A DNA stretch of 64,000 bases. Origin: VXYL01 sp965208525 (GTDB lineage: Bacteria > Pseudomonadota > Gammaproteobacteria > Pseudomonadales > Azotimanducaceae). Each line of letters opens with the position of its first letter. Position 1 is the stretch's first letter. Positions 18,980-28,265 of this stretch are shown in pieces. A model generated the notes under the pieces. It was not told the DNA's origin. It made no database searches and was given only the letters and a program-made list of their open reading frames with translations. A program made the translations under genes and the position numbers. The stretch covers positions 3,534,001 through 3,598,000 of the forward strand of contig OZ242340.1 in the NCBI GenBank assembly GCA_965208525.1, in the 5' to 3' direction.

Positions 18980-20532
18980 GCTCCAAGCTCACTGCTGCAG
19001 GGTGTGGCGCGCCATCTTATCCCTGGAGTCCCGTCGAGTCAGGAGGCTGTGCCGGCGCGCTTCGGCAGGGGGACGAAGTGCCGTCGCGTTTCCGCAGGCC
19101 GGAACGGACCGGAAGGTCCCGGGACCTGGCCAGCGAAGGCCCCGCACGCAGCGCGCGACGGCCTGCCTGCGAGGCGGCGGCCGGTCGCGCAGGCGTGGTC
19201 CGGCCTGGTCATGTCAGAGTGGTCACTGGCACCGCGTCGAAAGTCGTTCGCCCGGCGTTCTCCGTGCGCGTGCAAGCTGTCGGACCCGTTGTAAGTAACC
19301 CTCGCATCGGCCGATGGCTTGCGCATCGGCCGCGCTGAGCGAAGCCCCCGGTTTCCCGTGGCTCCCATTCGCACCCGTTCGTCCTTCGTGGACAACGCCG
19401 GCACTGGTCACGCGTTCTGTCGGGACACCTTCGGTGTCCGGTGCCGCCGGATTCGCGGTCCGGCGGCGACGTCGCATCCTGCGACACTCCTGGCTTGGGC
19501 AGCCGGGTGGGCTGTTGACGCTGCGTCGCGCAGCACTCCCGATTTGGCCGGTGGGGTTCCGGTCCGGGTTGCAGATCCCGGCGTCTGACCAGAGCCTCCG
19601 AAGGGAGGGTGGGTTTTGGCTTCGGGGTGGATTGTGCGCGGTGGAGAACGAGTGCCGCAAGCACTTTGTTCTTACCGTCGCGGCAAGTTGTGACGCTGCG
19701 CGAGGCGCGTCGCACGGAGGGCCTGCGCGGATTCGGCTGCGCGAAGTCGCGGCATCTTCAGCCGCACGCTGGGGCCAGCGCCACGGACGTGGCCTTGCCC
19801 CAGCGTGCGGCTGCGGGGCGGGATCGGCGTCGTCCGGGGCGGCGTCTCGCCGCTGCGGAGGACGTTGCGGACCGGAGAAGCGACACTGCTTTCTGGTGCG
19901 TGCGGCCTGTCGCGCGGGCGGCGCGTGCAGGGGGCTGGCAGGAGCGAGCGGAGCGAGCTGGCAGCCCCCGGCCTCACGCGCCGCCCGGTCGCGGCGGCGT
20001 CGAGAGCGGGGCAGCGACAGGGGCGTGGAGGGGATTCGGGCGTCTAGCGACAGTCAAGGCGAGGAAGAGGCATTGCGGCGGCGGCAGCGCGACCGATACC
20101 GGCGCGGCGGTCGAGCGAGCTGGCGGCCCTGTCGAGGAGGATGGCGGGATTGTGCGATCAGTCCGGCCCCAGGGGCGCGACCGCGCGGCGGGGCCGCTGC
20201 GATGCCAGCGAACGCCGGCGGCTAGTCCCGAGGACGATGGGGTATGTTGGGTCGAGCGCGATTCAGGCAAGCTCGTGGATTCCGGGGTACGGGATTCCAG
20301 TTGCAGATTGGCGGCTTGGATCGCTGGCGGAGTCGCATGAGACGATGGTGCGCGTCTCGGGAGTGGGCCTGGTGACACGATCGCGAAGCAGCGGCGGAAA
20401 TGGGCCGTGTTTGCTGCCTTCGCACTCTTGGTCGACGATTGCGTGTCGTGCTGAGGACCAGTCAGGCCAACTTGGAACTCGATGTATGGATCACTGAACG
20501 TATGGGCGCAACCTGCGCCGTGGAGGCGGCAG
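18980..20532. other. 1.5-kb gene-poor region with inverted repeats
   Basis: No frame on either strand shows a recognisable domain, normal composition or a good start. Inverted repeats include a 7-bp hairpin at 19423-19439 (GGACACC TTC GGTGTCC), a nested structure at 19759-19813, and GGGGGCTG / CAGCCCCC arms near 19930-19970. It might hold decayed mobile DNA or structured RNA. The last bases carry GGAGG ahead of the next gene. Confidence 0.5.
19759..19813. repeat. Nested perfect inverted repeat (cruciform or RNA hairpin)
   Basis: Outer arms CAGCCGCACGCTGGGGC (19759-19775) and its exact complement (19797-19813), enclosing an inner hairpin GCCAC GGAC GTGGC (19780-19793). No T-run follows. Role unknown. 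Confidence 0.7.
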
Positions 20533-23500
20533 ATGACGGAGGAACTCAAGAGCGCCAGGGACCGGGTTCTCGTGGACAACACGGCGCAGGCGGTGGCCAA
20601 GCACCTCGACCGTATCGAGGACAACCGCAGTGCGTTGGGGGCGCGTTGGATCTGGGAACTGCTTCAGAACGCTCGTGACGCGGCAGGGCGGCACGGGGTG
20701 CGGGTCCGGGCGCGCGTCACGGGCACGGAGTTCCGATTCGAGCATGACGGCAAGCCGTTCACGTCCGAGGAGATAGCGCATCTCGTTTACCACGGCTCTA
20801 CGAAGATCGAGGACTTCGAGGACATCGGCCAATTCGGCTCGGGGTTTCTGGCAACGCACCTGCTGTCCAGGACCATCCGCGTCACAGGGCGGCTCAAGGA
20901 CTCGAGTGGGTTCGACTTCGCGTTGGACCGCGCAGGCGAAACCGCCGAAGAGCTGCGGGAAGCGATGGATCGGTCCTGGGCGGCGTTCGAGCAGTCAATC
21001 GAGAGCTCTGGCCCGGACCCGGATGCGACCACCTCGTTTGCTTACGAGATTGCTGGAGCGGGGGCGCGCGAGCTCGCCGAGGCGGGGTTGGAGGAGCTTC
21101 GCCGGAACGGGTCGCTCGTGCTGGCGTTCTGTCCGGAAATCACGGAGATCGCGATGGAGACCGCAGACGCTCGGTGGGTGCTTGCGCGGGAGAGTCGGGA
21201 AGACGGCGGCGTTCTGACCATTCGGTCGGCGGGAGATGGCGGCGAGATGGAGAGTTTCGTCGCAGTCGCTGGGGCGGAAAGCGAGTGCTGCGCGGCGCTG
21301 CAGTTGCGCTCCGGGCAGGCCGGGCTTGAGGTCGACGATGCGCAGGAGACCGCGGCGAAGCTCTTCGTTCTGTTCCCTCTTGTCGGCAGCGAGCAGTTGG
21401 GGCTCCCGGCTTCGGTGAACAGCCGACGGTTCAAGCCGCGAGAGGATCGGGACGGCATAGTGGCCGGCGACTCGCCAGGTGCGCAGGAGAACAGGCGGCT
21501 ACTTGAGGAGTCCGTGCGCCACCAAGGGCAGCTGTTCGAGTGGTGCGCCAGCAAAAGATGGGCGGGGGCCGAGCGAATGCTGGCTTTCGACATCGGGCAT
21601 CTGCCCGACTGGGCCAGTGGCGCCGCGTGGTTCCGCCCATTGCTGACCGAACTGGTGCACAAGGCTCGCGAGACTCCGCTGATGCGGACTCCGGCCGGGG
21701 AATGGATCGCGCCGCAGGGAGCGTGGCTGCCGGCAGCGGATGAGGCGGCACACCGCGAGTGGCTTTGGAGGCTCATGTGTTCCTGGGAGGGGGCGCAGGC
21801 GAAGCTGCCCCGGCTCGATGATTTGGCGTCCTGGTCTCGGAACCTCTCGGGCTGGCAGAGACTCCTAGGCAGATCGCAGGAGGACATGGACGAGGCACTC
21901 ACCATCGCCAAAGTCGCCCGTCTTGTCGCCGACGCGGGCAGTTTGGACGATCTGCGGGGGCAACTGGCGGACGGCGAAGCTCTGTCCTGGCTCGTGTCGC
22001 TGTTGGAACTTGCGCGGGATGCAGGCGAAACGGGACTGTTCGACGGACACGGCCTGTTACCGACGCAGGCCGGATGGTTGCGCCGCCGCCCTGACGTTCG
22101 CCGTGATGCGGGAATCTCCGAAGAACTCAAGGACATTGCGGAGACGTTCGGGCTGAAGATCCGCGACGAACTGCTTGACAAGAGGGCAGAGCTGGAAGGA
22201 CTGGCTGAGCTTCTGCCGTCGGAGCGGGAGCCGGAACTGCTCGACAAGATCTTGGCGTGCGTCAAGGACGAATGCCGGGAGGAGTTGATCCGAAAGCCGC
22301 TCGCACTCTCGGCAGTCAGGCTTTTCCGGTGGATGGCTGAACGTCCCGATTACGTTGAGCGGCTGGAGGGCTTCCCAGCTCCGACCGCCGAGGAGTCCAA
22401 GGCAGGAGTCGCCGTCGTGCGTCTCGAACGTGGGCGCGAGGCGCCGGTACGGCCGCTGGCGCCGCTTGCGACGTGGCCGGACGCAGCGCAGCGATTCGGT
22501 TTCCTGTTTCCGCGACGAAAGATCCTAGCGGCGGACTTCGCCGACTGCGATCCTGGGGTATGGCCGCGGCTAGCTGCTTGCGGCTATGCAAACGCATCCC
22601 CGATGATCGAGACGCGGCGAGTGGTGGACGCGTTCTTGCCGGACGAGCCGCTCCCCGAGGTTCACGGCGGCGCCGGGTCCCACAAATCGACGGACGAGCT
22701 TTGTGTATCCGACGTGGCTTGTCTCGTTGAGGCCGACATCGGACTGATCGACACGGCGCGCAAGAGCCGAAGGCGTGCCACGGAGTTCGTCCGGTTTCTG
22801 GTCGAGTACGTGGCGGAGGCGGACGAGCGCGCGTTCGAGGTATGCCAGGTCGAGTGCGAATGTGGGTCCAGTCACAGAGCCTACCGAGGTGCGTGGCTCG
22901 CACCGCTCCGGCATCGGCGGTGGGTGCCTCTCGACTCGAGCGGCCGGCGCGGCACGACGGCATCGGCGGAGTCTTTGGCGGGGTTGCTTGCGGACTCGCC
23001 AGACACGTCGGAAGTCCTGTCTGGGGTCCGGGGAGAGAGGCTCCTGGACGCCTTGGCGATTAGCCGGGCGGACCTTGCGCTTCGGGTCGTCGCGGATGAC
23101 GAGGACAAGCGGCTGGCGTTGATCGCGTCGATGCAGGATCTCACTGCCGCGGCTGGCGACGTCGAGCGCGTTCGCAAACTGGCGACCGAGATCCGCGAGC
23201 ACCCGGACATCATCGATTCGATCGAAGAGCGGCGGACTCGCCGGAGCAAAATTCGCCGCAATCAGGAGATCGGGAGCTTGGTCGAGCGACTCCTGCGGCA
23301 GGAACTGGAGAAACGGGGCCTGACCGTGCGGCGGACCGGAATCGGGTCTGACTTCGAGGTTGAGAGCGACTTCGTGGAGGACGAGCAGGAGGTGGGCCTC
23401 GAACTCTCGGGTGGCGAGCGCACCACGTTGATCGAGGTCAAGAGCACGAGGATCGACCAGGTCAAGATGACGCCCGTGCAGGCGGCTCGTGCATGCGAGC

Positions 23501-23787
23501 TCGGCGACGGCTTCGCGCTGTGCGTGGTTCCAGTCAACGACGACGTGCCGACGGGCGAGACGATCCGCGACGGACTCCGTGTCGTGTTCGGGATTGGGCA
23601 ACACCTCGAGTCGGCCTTGTCGGACTATGAGTTCCTGCGAGAAGCCGCGGATGCCGCTCGGGAGCCGCGCGGGGGGGTCGATCTCGAGATTCTGGAAGGT
23701 GAGGTGCGTTTCCGGATCGGTCGGGCGGTTTGGGCGAACGGACTAGCGTTCGGTGAGGCGGTCGATCGGTTCGGAAGGCGCATCTGA
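20533..23787 (+). CDS. GHKL-type ATPase fused to PD-(D/E)XK nuclease domain (NO VEIN-like)
   Basis: 1084 residues from an ATG preceded by GGAGG. The N-terminus is a sacsin/Hsp90-type GHKL ATPase: N-box WIWELLQNARDAAG (Glu42, Asn46, Asp49), HDGKPF (Asp72, Gly73) and IGQFGSGF (residues 98-105). About 600 residues of alpha-rich sequence without a known domain follow. The C-terminus (about 908-1010) matches the DUF3883/NOV_C nuclease fold, with SLVERLL, GSDFEV (Asp940) and LIEVKST (Glu968, Lys970). The combination is known from plant NO VEIN and scattered bacterial proteins. In a mobile island an ATP-switched nuclease suggests phage defence or restriction; this is inference. The gene is preceded by 1.5 kb without genes and followed by a convergent zinc-finger-like gene. 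Confidence 0.83.
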   Translation: MTEELKSARDRVLVDNTAQAVAKHLDRIEDNRSALGARWIWELLQNARDAAGRHGVRVRARVTGTEFRFEHDGKPFTSEEIAHLVYHGSTKIEDFEDIGQFGSGFLATHLLSRTIRVTGRLKDSSGFDFALDRAGETAEELREAMDRSWAAFEQSIESSGPDPDATTSFAYEIAGAGARELAEAGLEELRRNGSLVLAFCPEITEIAMETADARWVLARESREDGGVLTIRSAGDGGEMESFVAVAGAESECCAALQLRSGQAGLEVDDAQETAAKLFVLFPLVGSEQLGLPASVNSRRFKPREDRDGIVAGDSPGAQENRRLLEESVRHQGQLFEWCASKRWAGAERMLAFDIGHLPDWASGAAWFRPLLTELVHKARETPLMRTPAGEWIAPQGAWLPAADEAAHREWLWRLMCSWEGAQAKLPRLDDLASWSRNLSGWQRLLGRSQEDMDEALTIAKVARLVADAGSLDDLRGQLADGEALSWLVSLLELARDAGETGLFDGHGLLPTQAGWLRRRPDVRRDAGISEELKDIAETFGLKIRDELLDKRAELEGLAELLPSEREPELLDKILACVKDECREELIRKPLALSAVRLFRWMAERPDYVERLEGFPAPTAEESKAGVAVVRLERGREAPVRPLAPLATWPDAAQRFGFLFPRRKILAADFADCDPGVWPRLAACGYANASPMIETRRVVDAFLPDEPLPEVHGGAGSHKSTDELCVSDVACLVEADIGLIDTARKSRRRATEFVRFLVEYVAEADERAFEVCQVECECGSSHRAYRGAWLAPLRHRRWVPLDSSGRRGTTASAESLAGLLADSPDTSEVLSGVRGERLLDALAISRADLALRVVADDEDKRLALIASMQDLTAAAGDVERVRKLATEIREHPDIIDSIEERRTRRSKIRRNQEIGSLVERLLRQELEKRGLTVRRTGIGSDFEVESDFVEDEQEVGLELSGGERTTLIEVKSTRIDQVKMTPVQAARACELGDGFALCVVPVNDDVPTGETIRDGLRVVFGIGQHLESALSDYEFLREAADAAREPRGGVDLEILEGEVRFRIGRAVWANGLAFGEAVDRFGRRI

Positions 23788-24056
23788 GTGGACGGCTCCA
23801 CCCGGAACGCATCGGCCTGATTGAGCGTGGCGAGGGCGTGGGGGCGTTGTCTCGATCACGGCTCCGCCCGTCCGGCAGCAGGCTCGAAGCGATTGGGGCG
23901 GGCGGGGCCGGGTGCGTGGCCCGGACCGCGGCAGGAGGGAAGCGATGCGGCCAAATGCCATGCGGCGGCCCGCTGGAGCTGGCGGGCCGGTCGCGGCGGA
24001 TTGGCGGAGTCGTGCGGTCCGCCGGCCCGTGGCGGGACCGGCGGACCGAGGTGGGG

Positions 24057-24581
24057 TCAGCAGCGCCGGAAGCGTCGGTAGGTGTCCCACTCCGGATCGA
24101 GGATGCGGTGGGGATCCGGGTTGGGAGACCAGTAGCTGCCGCTGGCCTCGCGGGGCCTGCGGGCGTTCCAGGGGCTGACGCCGCAGTCGAGGTCGCTCGC
24201 CCTGTGGACGCCCACGGGCTTGGCGGCGAACTCGTCGATGGCGGCGGCGTCGAGGGCGTCTCGGCGCTTCCGCTCGCGCTCGGCGTCGCGCTCTCCGCGG
24301 CACCGCCCGCAGAGGAAGTCGCCTTCCGCCCGCTTGCGGTAGGCGCAGCGCCGGCAGCCGCCCTCTGCGGCAAGTGCCTTCCTGCGACGCCTGCATGACG
24401 CCGCGCGACGATCAAGGCAGCGCTGACAGGCGTGCGCCGGCGTCCCGTCGCGCTTGATGGCCACCTTTTTGCGGCAGCGTTTGTGCCTGCAGGTCGGCAG
24501 GTCGTTGTCGGGGACGGCGGGCGGGACGAAGCCCTTGGGGAGCCTTCCGCTCCAGTGGGCGATGAGAATGATGGGGTCCAT
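24057..24581 (-). CDS. Cysteine-rich, zinc-finger-like hypothetical protein
   Basis: 174 residues from an ATG with AACGGAGAACAC upstream. The middle carries paired cysteines: CRHKRC, CQRC..C, CRRC and CGRC, spaced like two or more zinc ribbons and embedded in many Arg/Lys residues. This suggests nucleic-acid binding. The C-terminus is Trp/Pro-rich (GVSPWNARRPREASGSYWSP). No family is recognised. It converges on the ATPase-nuclease gene, 270 bp apart. An open frame runs 60 codons further upstream without a start site and is not adopted. Confidence 0.6.
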   Translation of the reverse strand: MDPIILIAHWSGRLPKGFVPPAVPDNDLPTCRHKRCRKKVAIKRDGTPAHACQRCLDRRAASCRRRRKALAAEGGCRRCAYRKRAEGDFLCGRCRGERDAERERKRRDALDAAAIDEFAAKPVGVHRASDLDCGVSPWNARRPREASGSYWSPNPDPHRILDPEWDTYRRFRRC

Positions 24582-25327
24582 GTGTTCTCCGTTCAGGTTC
24601 GCGACGCGGGGTGCGTCGGTGCCTGGACGGGGGCACGCGCGCGCAGGGCGGTCACCTCGCGCCAGCGAGGTCGGAGCGCAGCGGAGAACCGACCGGTTTG
24701 ACCGCCGGAGCACGCGTGGCAGGCTGGCGGGCAGACGACGGCATTCGTCTGTGTCGGTCACTTTGCGGCGGTGGAGCCGCCCTCACCGATCGGGACGGTC
24801 GGTGCGGTGCACAGCGACGGCTGCGGTGGTTCGCGGTTCAGGGATGGGACGGTGGTCAACTCAGCTAGCAGAAGCCAGAGGAGCGCGCTGTCGCGCGCAT
24901 AAGGTTCCTTTCACGAAACGGGGATGCCGACGCCGGGGTGCGTCGTCGGCAAGGGCCGGCTTGTTGCGCTGTCGTCCGCGAAATCCGGCGACGACAGGAC
25001 GGGAACGTGCGGGTGACGGGCTGGCGTCGGCGGGGTATGGTCAGGGCTTCAGGCGATGTCGCGACGTGCCTTGGTGCACCTCGGCACCGCGGCTTCGGAA
25101 GGTGATCGATGGTGGGATCGGCAAGCCGTAAAGCGGAAAATTTCCAAGCAAAGGCACGTAGTTACGGTCGTTCTATGTAGCTACGCCGTAGAACGGCGCT
25201 GGCTCCTAGCCGTAGCTGTGAGCGAATGCGAGGCCAGCAGTTCGCGCAGCGAACTGCCAACGCGCCCGCAAGGGCGCGCCATCTGCGATGATGTTCCACT
25301 TCGGAACTCACCAACCGTGCGTGATTG
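24582..25327. other. Intergenic region at the right edge of the island
   Basis: About 745 bp without a supported gene. It holds a short hairpin CCTCGC GCCA GCGAGG (24655-24670) and, near its right end, a full copy of dispersed repeat family 1. Frames here have shadow composition. It may contain the right junction of the island, but I see no direct repeat matching the integrase side. Confidence 0.45.
25183..25280 (+). repeat. Dispersed hairpin-repeat family 1, copy A
   Basis: About 98 bp containing TCCTAGCCGTAGCTG, then GAGCGAATGCGAG, then the hairpin CAGTTCGC GCA GCGAACTG and the hairpin GCGCCC GCAA GGGCGC. Nearly identical blocks in the same order occur at 48006-48103 (plus) and 39533-39650 (minus). 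Relative to those, the CACGAAG segment is missing here. It lies about 48 bp upstream of the VWA gene. Confidence 0.85.
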
Positions 25328-26002
25328 ATGGCCCAGTTGCCTACATCCGATGCTGGCGTGGCGCGGTTTCTCGCCGAAGCCCGGCGCACGCCGCCGGCAA
25401 CGCGCAGCGATCGCCGCATCCTCTTTGCGCTTGATGCCACCGCCAGTCGAGAACCCACGTGGGACCTCGCCTCGCGCTTGCACGGCGAACTGTTCGAAGC
25501 AGCATCAGACGACGGCGGCACGGCGGTGCAACTGGTGCACTACGGCGGCTTCAATGAGTTTCACGCATCGTCATGGACGACCCGGCCGGCCGCGCTTCTG
25601 CGGCAGATGACCGAGGTCCGCTGTCGCGGCGGGCTCACGCAGATCCAGCGTGTGCTCGAACACGCCCTTGCGGAAACCAGCCAAACCCGGGTCAGGGCCG
25701 TCGTCTTCATCGGCGATGCCTGTGAGGAACCGGTGGATAGGGTGGCCGACGCCGCCGGCCGCCTGGCGCTCTTCCAAACACCGGTGTTCGTGTTTCAGGA
25801 AGGCGCTGACCCCGATGCCAGTCGCGTATTCCGCCAAGTGGCGCGCCTGACCGGCGGCGCCCACTCCCCCTTCGCGCCGGGTCGCGCCGCGGACCTGCGT
25901 GCCCTGCTCAAAGCCGTCGCGCACTTTGCCGCATCCGGACGCCGAGGCGTCGAACGACTCGACCATCCCGCGGCAGCACGCTTGCTTCGGCAGCTGCCAT
26001 GA
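25328..26002 (+). CDS. von Willebrand factor A-like domain protein
   Basis: 224 residues, cytoplasmic (no signal). A single VWA-like fold shows a MIDAS-like motif DATAS in ILFALDATASREP, a threonine in RGGLTQIQRVLEHAL and an aspartate in VVFIGDACEEP. These are the three metal-site positions of VWA domains. A TTG one codon upstream is the alternative start. The stop overlaps the next gene's start as ATGA, so it is translationally coupled to a membrane J-domain protein. VWA domains usually scaffold protein complexes; the client here is unknown. Confidence 0.82.
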   Translation: MAQLPTSDAGVARFLAEARRTPPATRSDRRILFALDATASREPTWDLASRLHGELFEAASDDGGTAVQLVHYGGFNEFHASSWTTRPAALLRQMTEVRCRGGLTQIQRVLEHALAETSQTRVRAVVFIGDACEEPVDRVADAAGRLALFQTPVFVFQEGADPDASRVFRQVARLTGGAHSPFAPGRAADLRALLKAVAHFAASGRRGVERLDHPAAARLLRQLP

Positions 26003-26772
26003 TCCTCCTGGTCATCGTCGCGGCGGTGGGCGCATTCGCTTTCGCGCTGCTGATGAAACTCTACTGGGCACGCAACACGCCCAGCAAACCCACCAGCATC
26101 GTCACCGGTGCCGTGGTGGCACTGCTTGTTGCCCTCGCCATCCTCGCCGCGAGCGGCCGCCTGCACTGGCTCGCCGCCCTAGCCACCGGTGCCCTGCCCT
26201 TCCTGCGGCATGCGCTGCGGCTGGCGCTGAATCCGGTGGGCGGCCTGCTGCTGCGACGCTTCCTTGCCGGCCGCGGCGGCCCCTCGCCCCTCGGCGGCAT
26301 GTTCGGGGGCTTCCGTCAAAGTCCCCCGGACGCCAATGGCGACCCCCGCCAGTCTTCCGTGCAAACCGACGACGTCAGGATGACGCTCAACCACGAAAGC
26401 GGCGAGATGGACGGCGAAGTCCTGCGCGGAACGCGTCAAGGCAAGCGCCTCGGCGAGTTGGACCTGGCCCAGGTGGTCACCCTCCTGACCGAGTTCGATG
26501 ACGAACGCTCGAGACAGTTGCTCACTGCCTATCTGGACCGCCGTGCCCCCGGCTGGAAAGACGCAGCGCAAGGCAACCAGGACGTCCAGCACGACACCAT
26601 GACCGTCGAGCGGGCGCTCAAGGTGCTTGACCTACCCGACACGGCCGACCGCGACGACGTGGTCGCCGCCCACCGCCGCCTCATGCAACGGCTCCATCCC
26701 GACCGCGGCGGCAGTGCGTTCCTTGCCGCCACCCTCAACGAAGCGAAGAAAGTGCTGCTCGATCGCCTGTAA
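25999..26772 (+). CDS. Membrane-anchored J-domain protein
   Basis: 257 residues. Two N-terminal transmembrane helices (about residues 1-20 and 35-53, with further hydrophobic residues to about 80) are followed by a Gly-rich linker and a conserved helical region (LGELDLAQVVTLLTEFDDERSRQLLTAYLDRR). A short C-terminal J-domain follows (ALKVLDLPDTADRDDVVAAHRRLMQRLHPDRGG) with the essential HPD tripeptide that stimulates Hsp70 ATPase. The layout resembles Pam18/TIM14-type proteins with the J-domain last. It overlaps the VWA gene by four bases, so the pair likely work together at the inner membrane with DnaK. Confidence 0.87.
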   Translation: MILLVIVAAVGAFAFALLMKLYWARNTPSKPTSIVTGAVVALLVALAILAASGRLHWLAALATGALPFLRHALRLALNPVGGLLLRRFLAGRGGPSPLGGMFGGFRQSPPDANGDPRQSSVQTDDVRMTLNHESGEMDGEVLRGTRQGKRLGELDLAQVVTLLTEFDDERSRQLLTAYLDRRAPGWKDAAQGNQDVQHDTMTVERALKVLDLPDTADRDDVVAAHRRLMQRLHPDRGGSAFLAATLNEAKKVLLDRL

Positions 26773-26916
26773 TCAAGGCCGCCGCAGGACTGTGTGGCAA
26801 ACTGCGCGCCGTTCGGACGCGTTGGGAGCCAAGCGAATGCACCTGCGCGTCTTCATGTTCAGACACGCTCCGCCCCCTCGCGGAACTCCAAGAACGCAAC
26901 TGCAGGAGGGCTGGCC

Positions 26917-28077
26917 TTGGGCTGGTCGGTCAACCGCCCCACCGGGCTTACACACCATCGTCCCGGGCTCGCGACGCCCGGCTACACCCTGCTGACGCCA
27001 CACGGCGGCGACTCGACCTGGCTCATCGACATCCACGGCCGCGTCGTGCACCGCTGGACGTTCCAGCACATCCGCCCCGGCTATGGCCGCCTGCTCAAGA
27101 ACGGCAACCTGTTGATGACAGGATCGGATCCCGAGCAGCCCATGCGCCAGGACGCCGACCCGGCGGCGCCGCCGCCGTTCGAGGAGCGCGTCAAGACCCT
27201 CGGCGGCTACCACACCACGCTTTGCGAGGTGGATTGGGACGGCAACGTGGTTTGGGAGTACGTCAATGCCTACCAGCACCACGACTTCTTCCGCTTCGAG
27301 AACGGCAACACCATGGTACCGGTGTGGATCGAACTCCCCGAAGAGGTGCAACGCAAGGTGCGCGGCGGGCGCCGGCGCCAGCGTCGAGAGAAGCTGCCAA
27401 GGCTGATCGGCGACGATCTCGTGGAAGTGGACGCGAGGGGCAACGAGGTGCGCCGCATCCATCTGTGGCAGCTCATGGACCCGGTGAAGGACCCGATCTA
27501 CCCCACCGTGCGGCGCTGGGAGTGGACCCACGTCAACGGCATCGACATCAACCCCGCCGGCGAAATCGTGTTCTCCGCGCGCCACGTCGACCGCCTGGGC
27601 ATCATCGGCGCCGATGGCGAACTCAGCTGGAAGTTCGACCAGACCCACGGCCAACACCAGCCCACGTGGGTGCGACCGGAAGGCGAGCACGAGCCGAGCA
27701 ACGTGCTCGTGTTCGACAACGGCAACGCCGGCTCGCGCGTGATCGAGATCGACCCGGCGACGAGCGAGATTGTCTGGAGCTACCGGGGCAACCCCTCGCC
27801 GCAGTTCTTCAGCGGCCACATCTCCGGCGCCGTGCAGCTATGGTCGCGCAACGTGCTCGTGTGCGAAGGCACCAGCGGCCGCCTGTTCGAGGTTAGCCGC
27901 GCCGGCGAGGTAGTGTGGGAGTGGATCAACCCGTTCCTGAACACGAACAGCCGAGGCGAACCCACGGTGAGCATCTACCGCACGCACCGCTACGCCCCGG
28001 AGCATCCGGCCCTGGCCAAGCGCAACCTGGACCCCGCCCGCCACGCCAACATCAACCGCCTACACAGCCTCGTCTAG
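26917..28077 (+). CDS. Arylsulfotransferase-family / PQQ-like beta-propeller protein
   Basis: 386 residues from a TTG start at 26917, chosen because GGAGGG sits six bases upstream; a longer frame begins at 26794 without such a site. Repeating blades include WLIDIHGRVVHRW, LLKNGNLLMTG, CEVDWDGNVVWEY, VDARGNEVRRIHL and IEIDPATSEIVWSYRG. With HVNGIDINPAGEIVFSAR this matches the arylsulfotransferase-like six-bladed propeller family. No signal peptide is visible, so location is uncertain and sulfotransferase activity is unproven. It converges with the amidohydrolase operon; a perfect hairpin lies between them. Confidence 0.75.
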   Translation: MGWSVNRPTGLTHHRPGLATPGYTLLTPHGGDSTWLIDIHGRVVHRWTFQHIRPGYGRLLKNGNLLMTGSDPEQPMRQDADPAAPPPFEERVKTLGGYHTTLCEVDWDGNVVWEYVNAYQHHDFFRFENGNTMVPVWIELPEEVQRKVRGGRRRQRREKLPRLIGDDLVEVDARGNEVRRIHLWQLMDPVKDPIYPTVRRWEWTHVNGIDINPAGEIVFSARHVDRLGIIGADGELSWKFDQTHGQHQPTWVRPEGEHEPSNVLVFDNGNAGSRVIEIDPATSEIVWSYRGNPSPQFFSGHISGAVQLWSRNVLVCEGTSGRLFEVSRAGEVVWEWINPFLNTNSRGEPTVSIYRTHRYAPEHPALAKRNLDPARHANINRLHSLV

Positions 28078-28156
28078 GCGCTGCGCCATAGCCCAGTTCG
28101 TAGTTCCCACCCTGCTGAGGACACCGGGTCTGACGTGCGAGGAACAGGCATGAAGG

Positions 28157-28193
28157 GCCTCGGAGGGAAGGCACTCTGCCTTCCCTCCGAGGC
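28157..28193. terminator. Bidirectional terminator-like hairpin
   Basis: Perfect 17-bp arms GCCTCGGAGGGAAGGCA and complement around a three-base loop, midway between two converging genes. No clear T-run on either side. It could also be a repeat; only one copy is seen here. Confidence 0.6.
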
Positions 28194-28265
28194 ACGCACT
28201 TCGAGTCAAATCTCAAAGTGTCAACGTACTATGCGTTCGCTCCATGCAAGGGGACGGCAACGACT

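Noticed and set aside
15962..19294. 1110-codon plus-strand frame opposite the TonB-dependent receptor
   Set aside because: Antisense shadow; the minus strand has complete plug and barrel signatures.
25328..26772. VWA/J-domain pair as a novel defence system
   Set aside because: Similar coupled pairs occur in other proteobacteria, as far as I recall, and they lie outside the island. Nothing beyond the pairing suggests defence.
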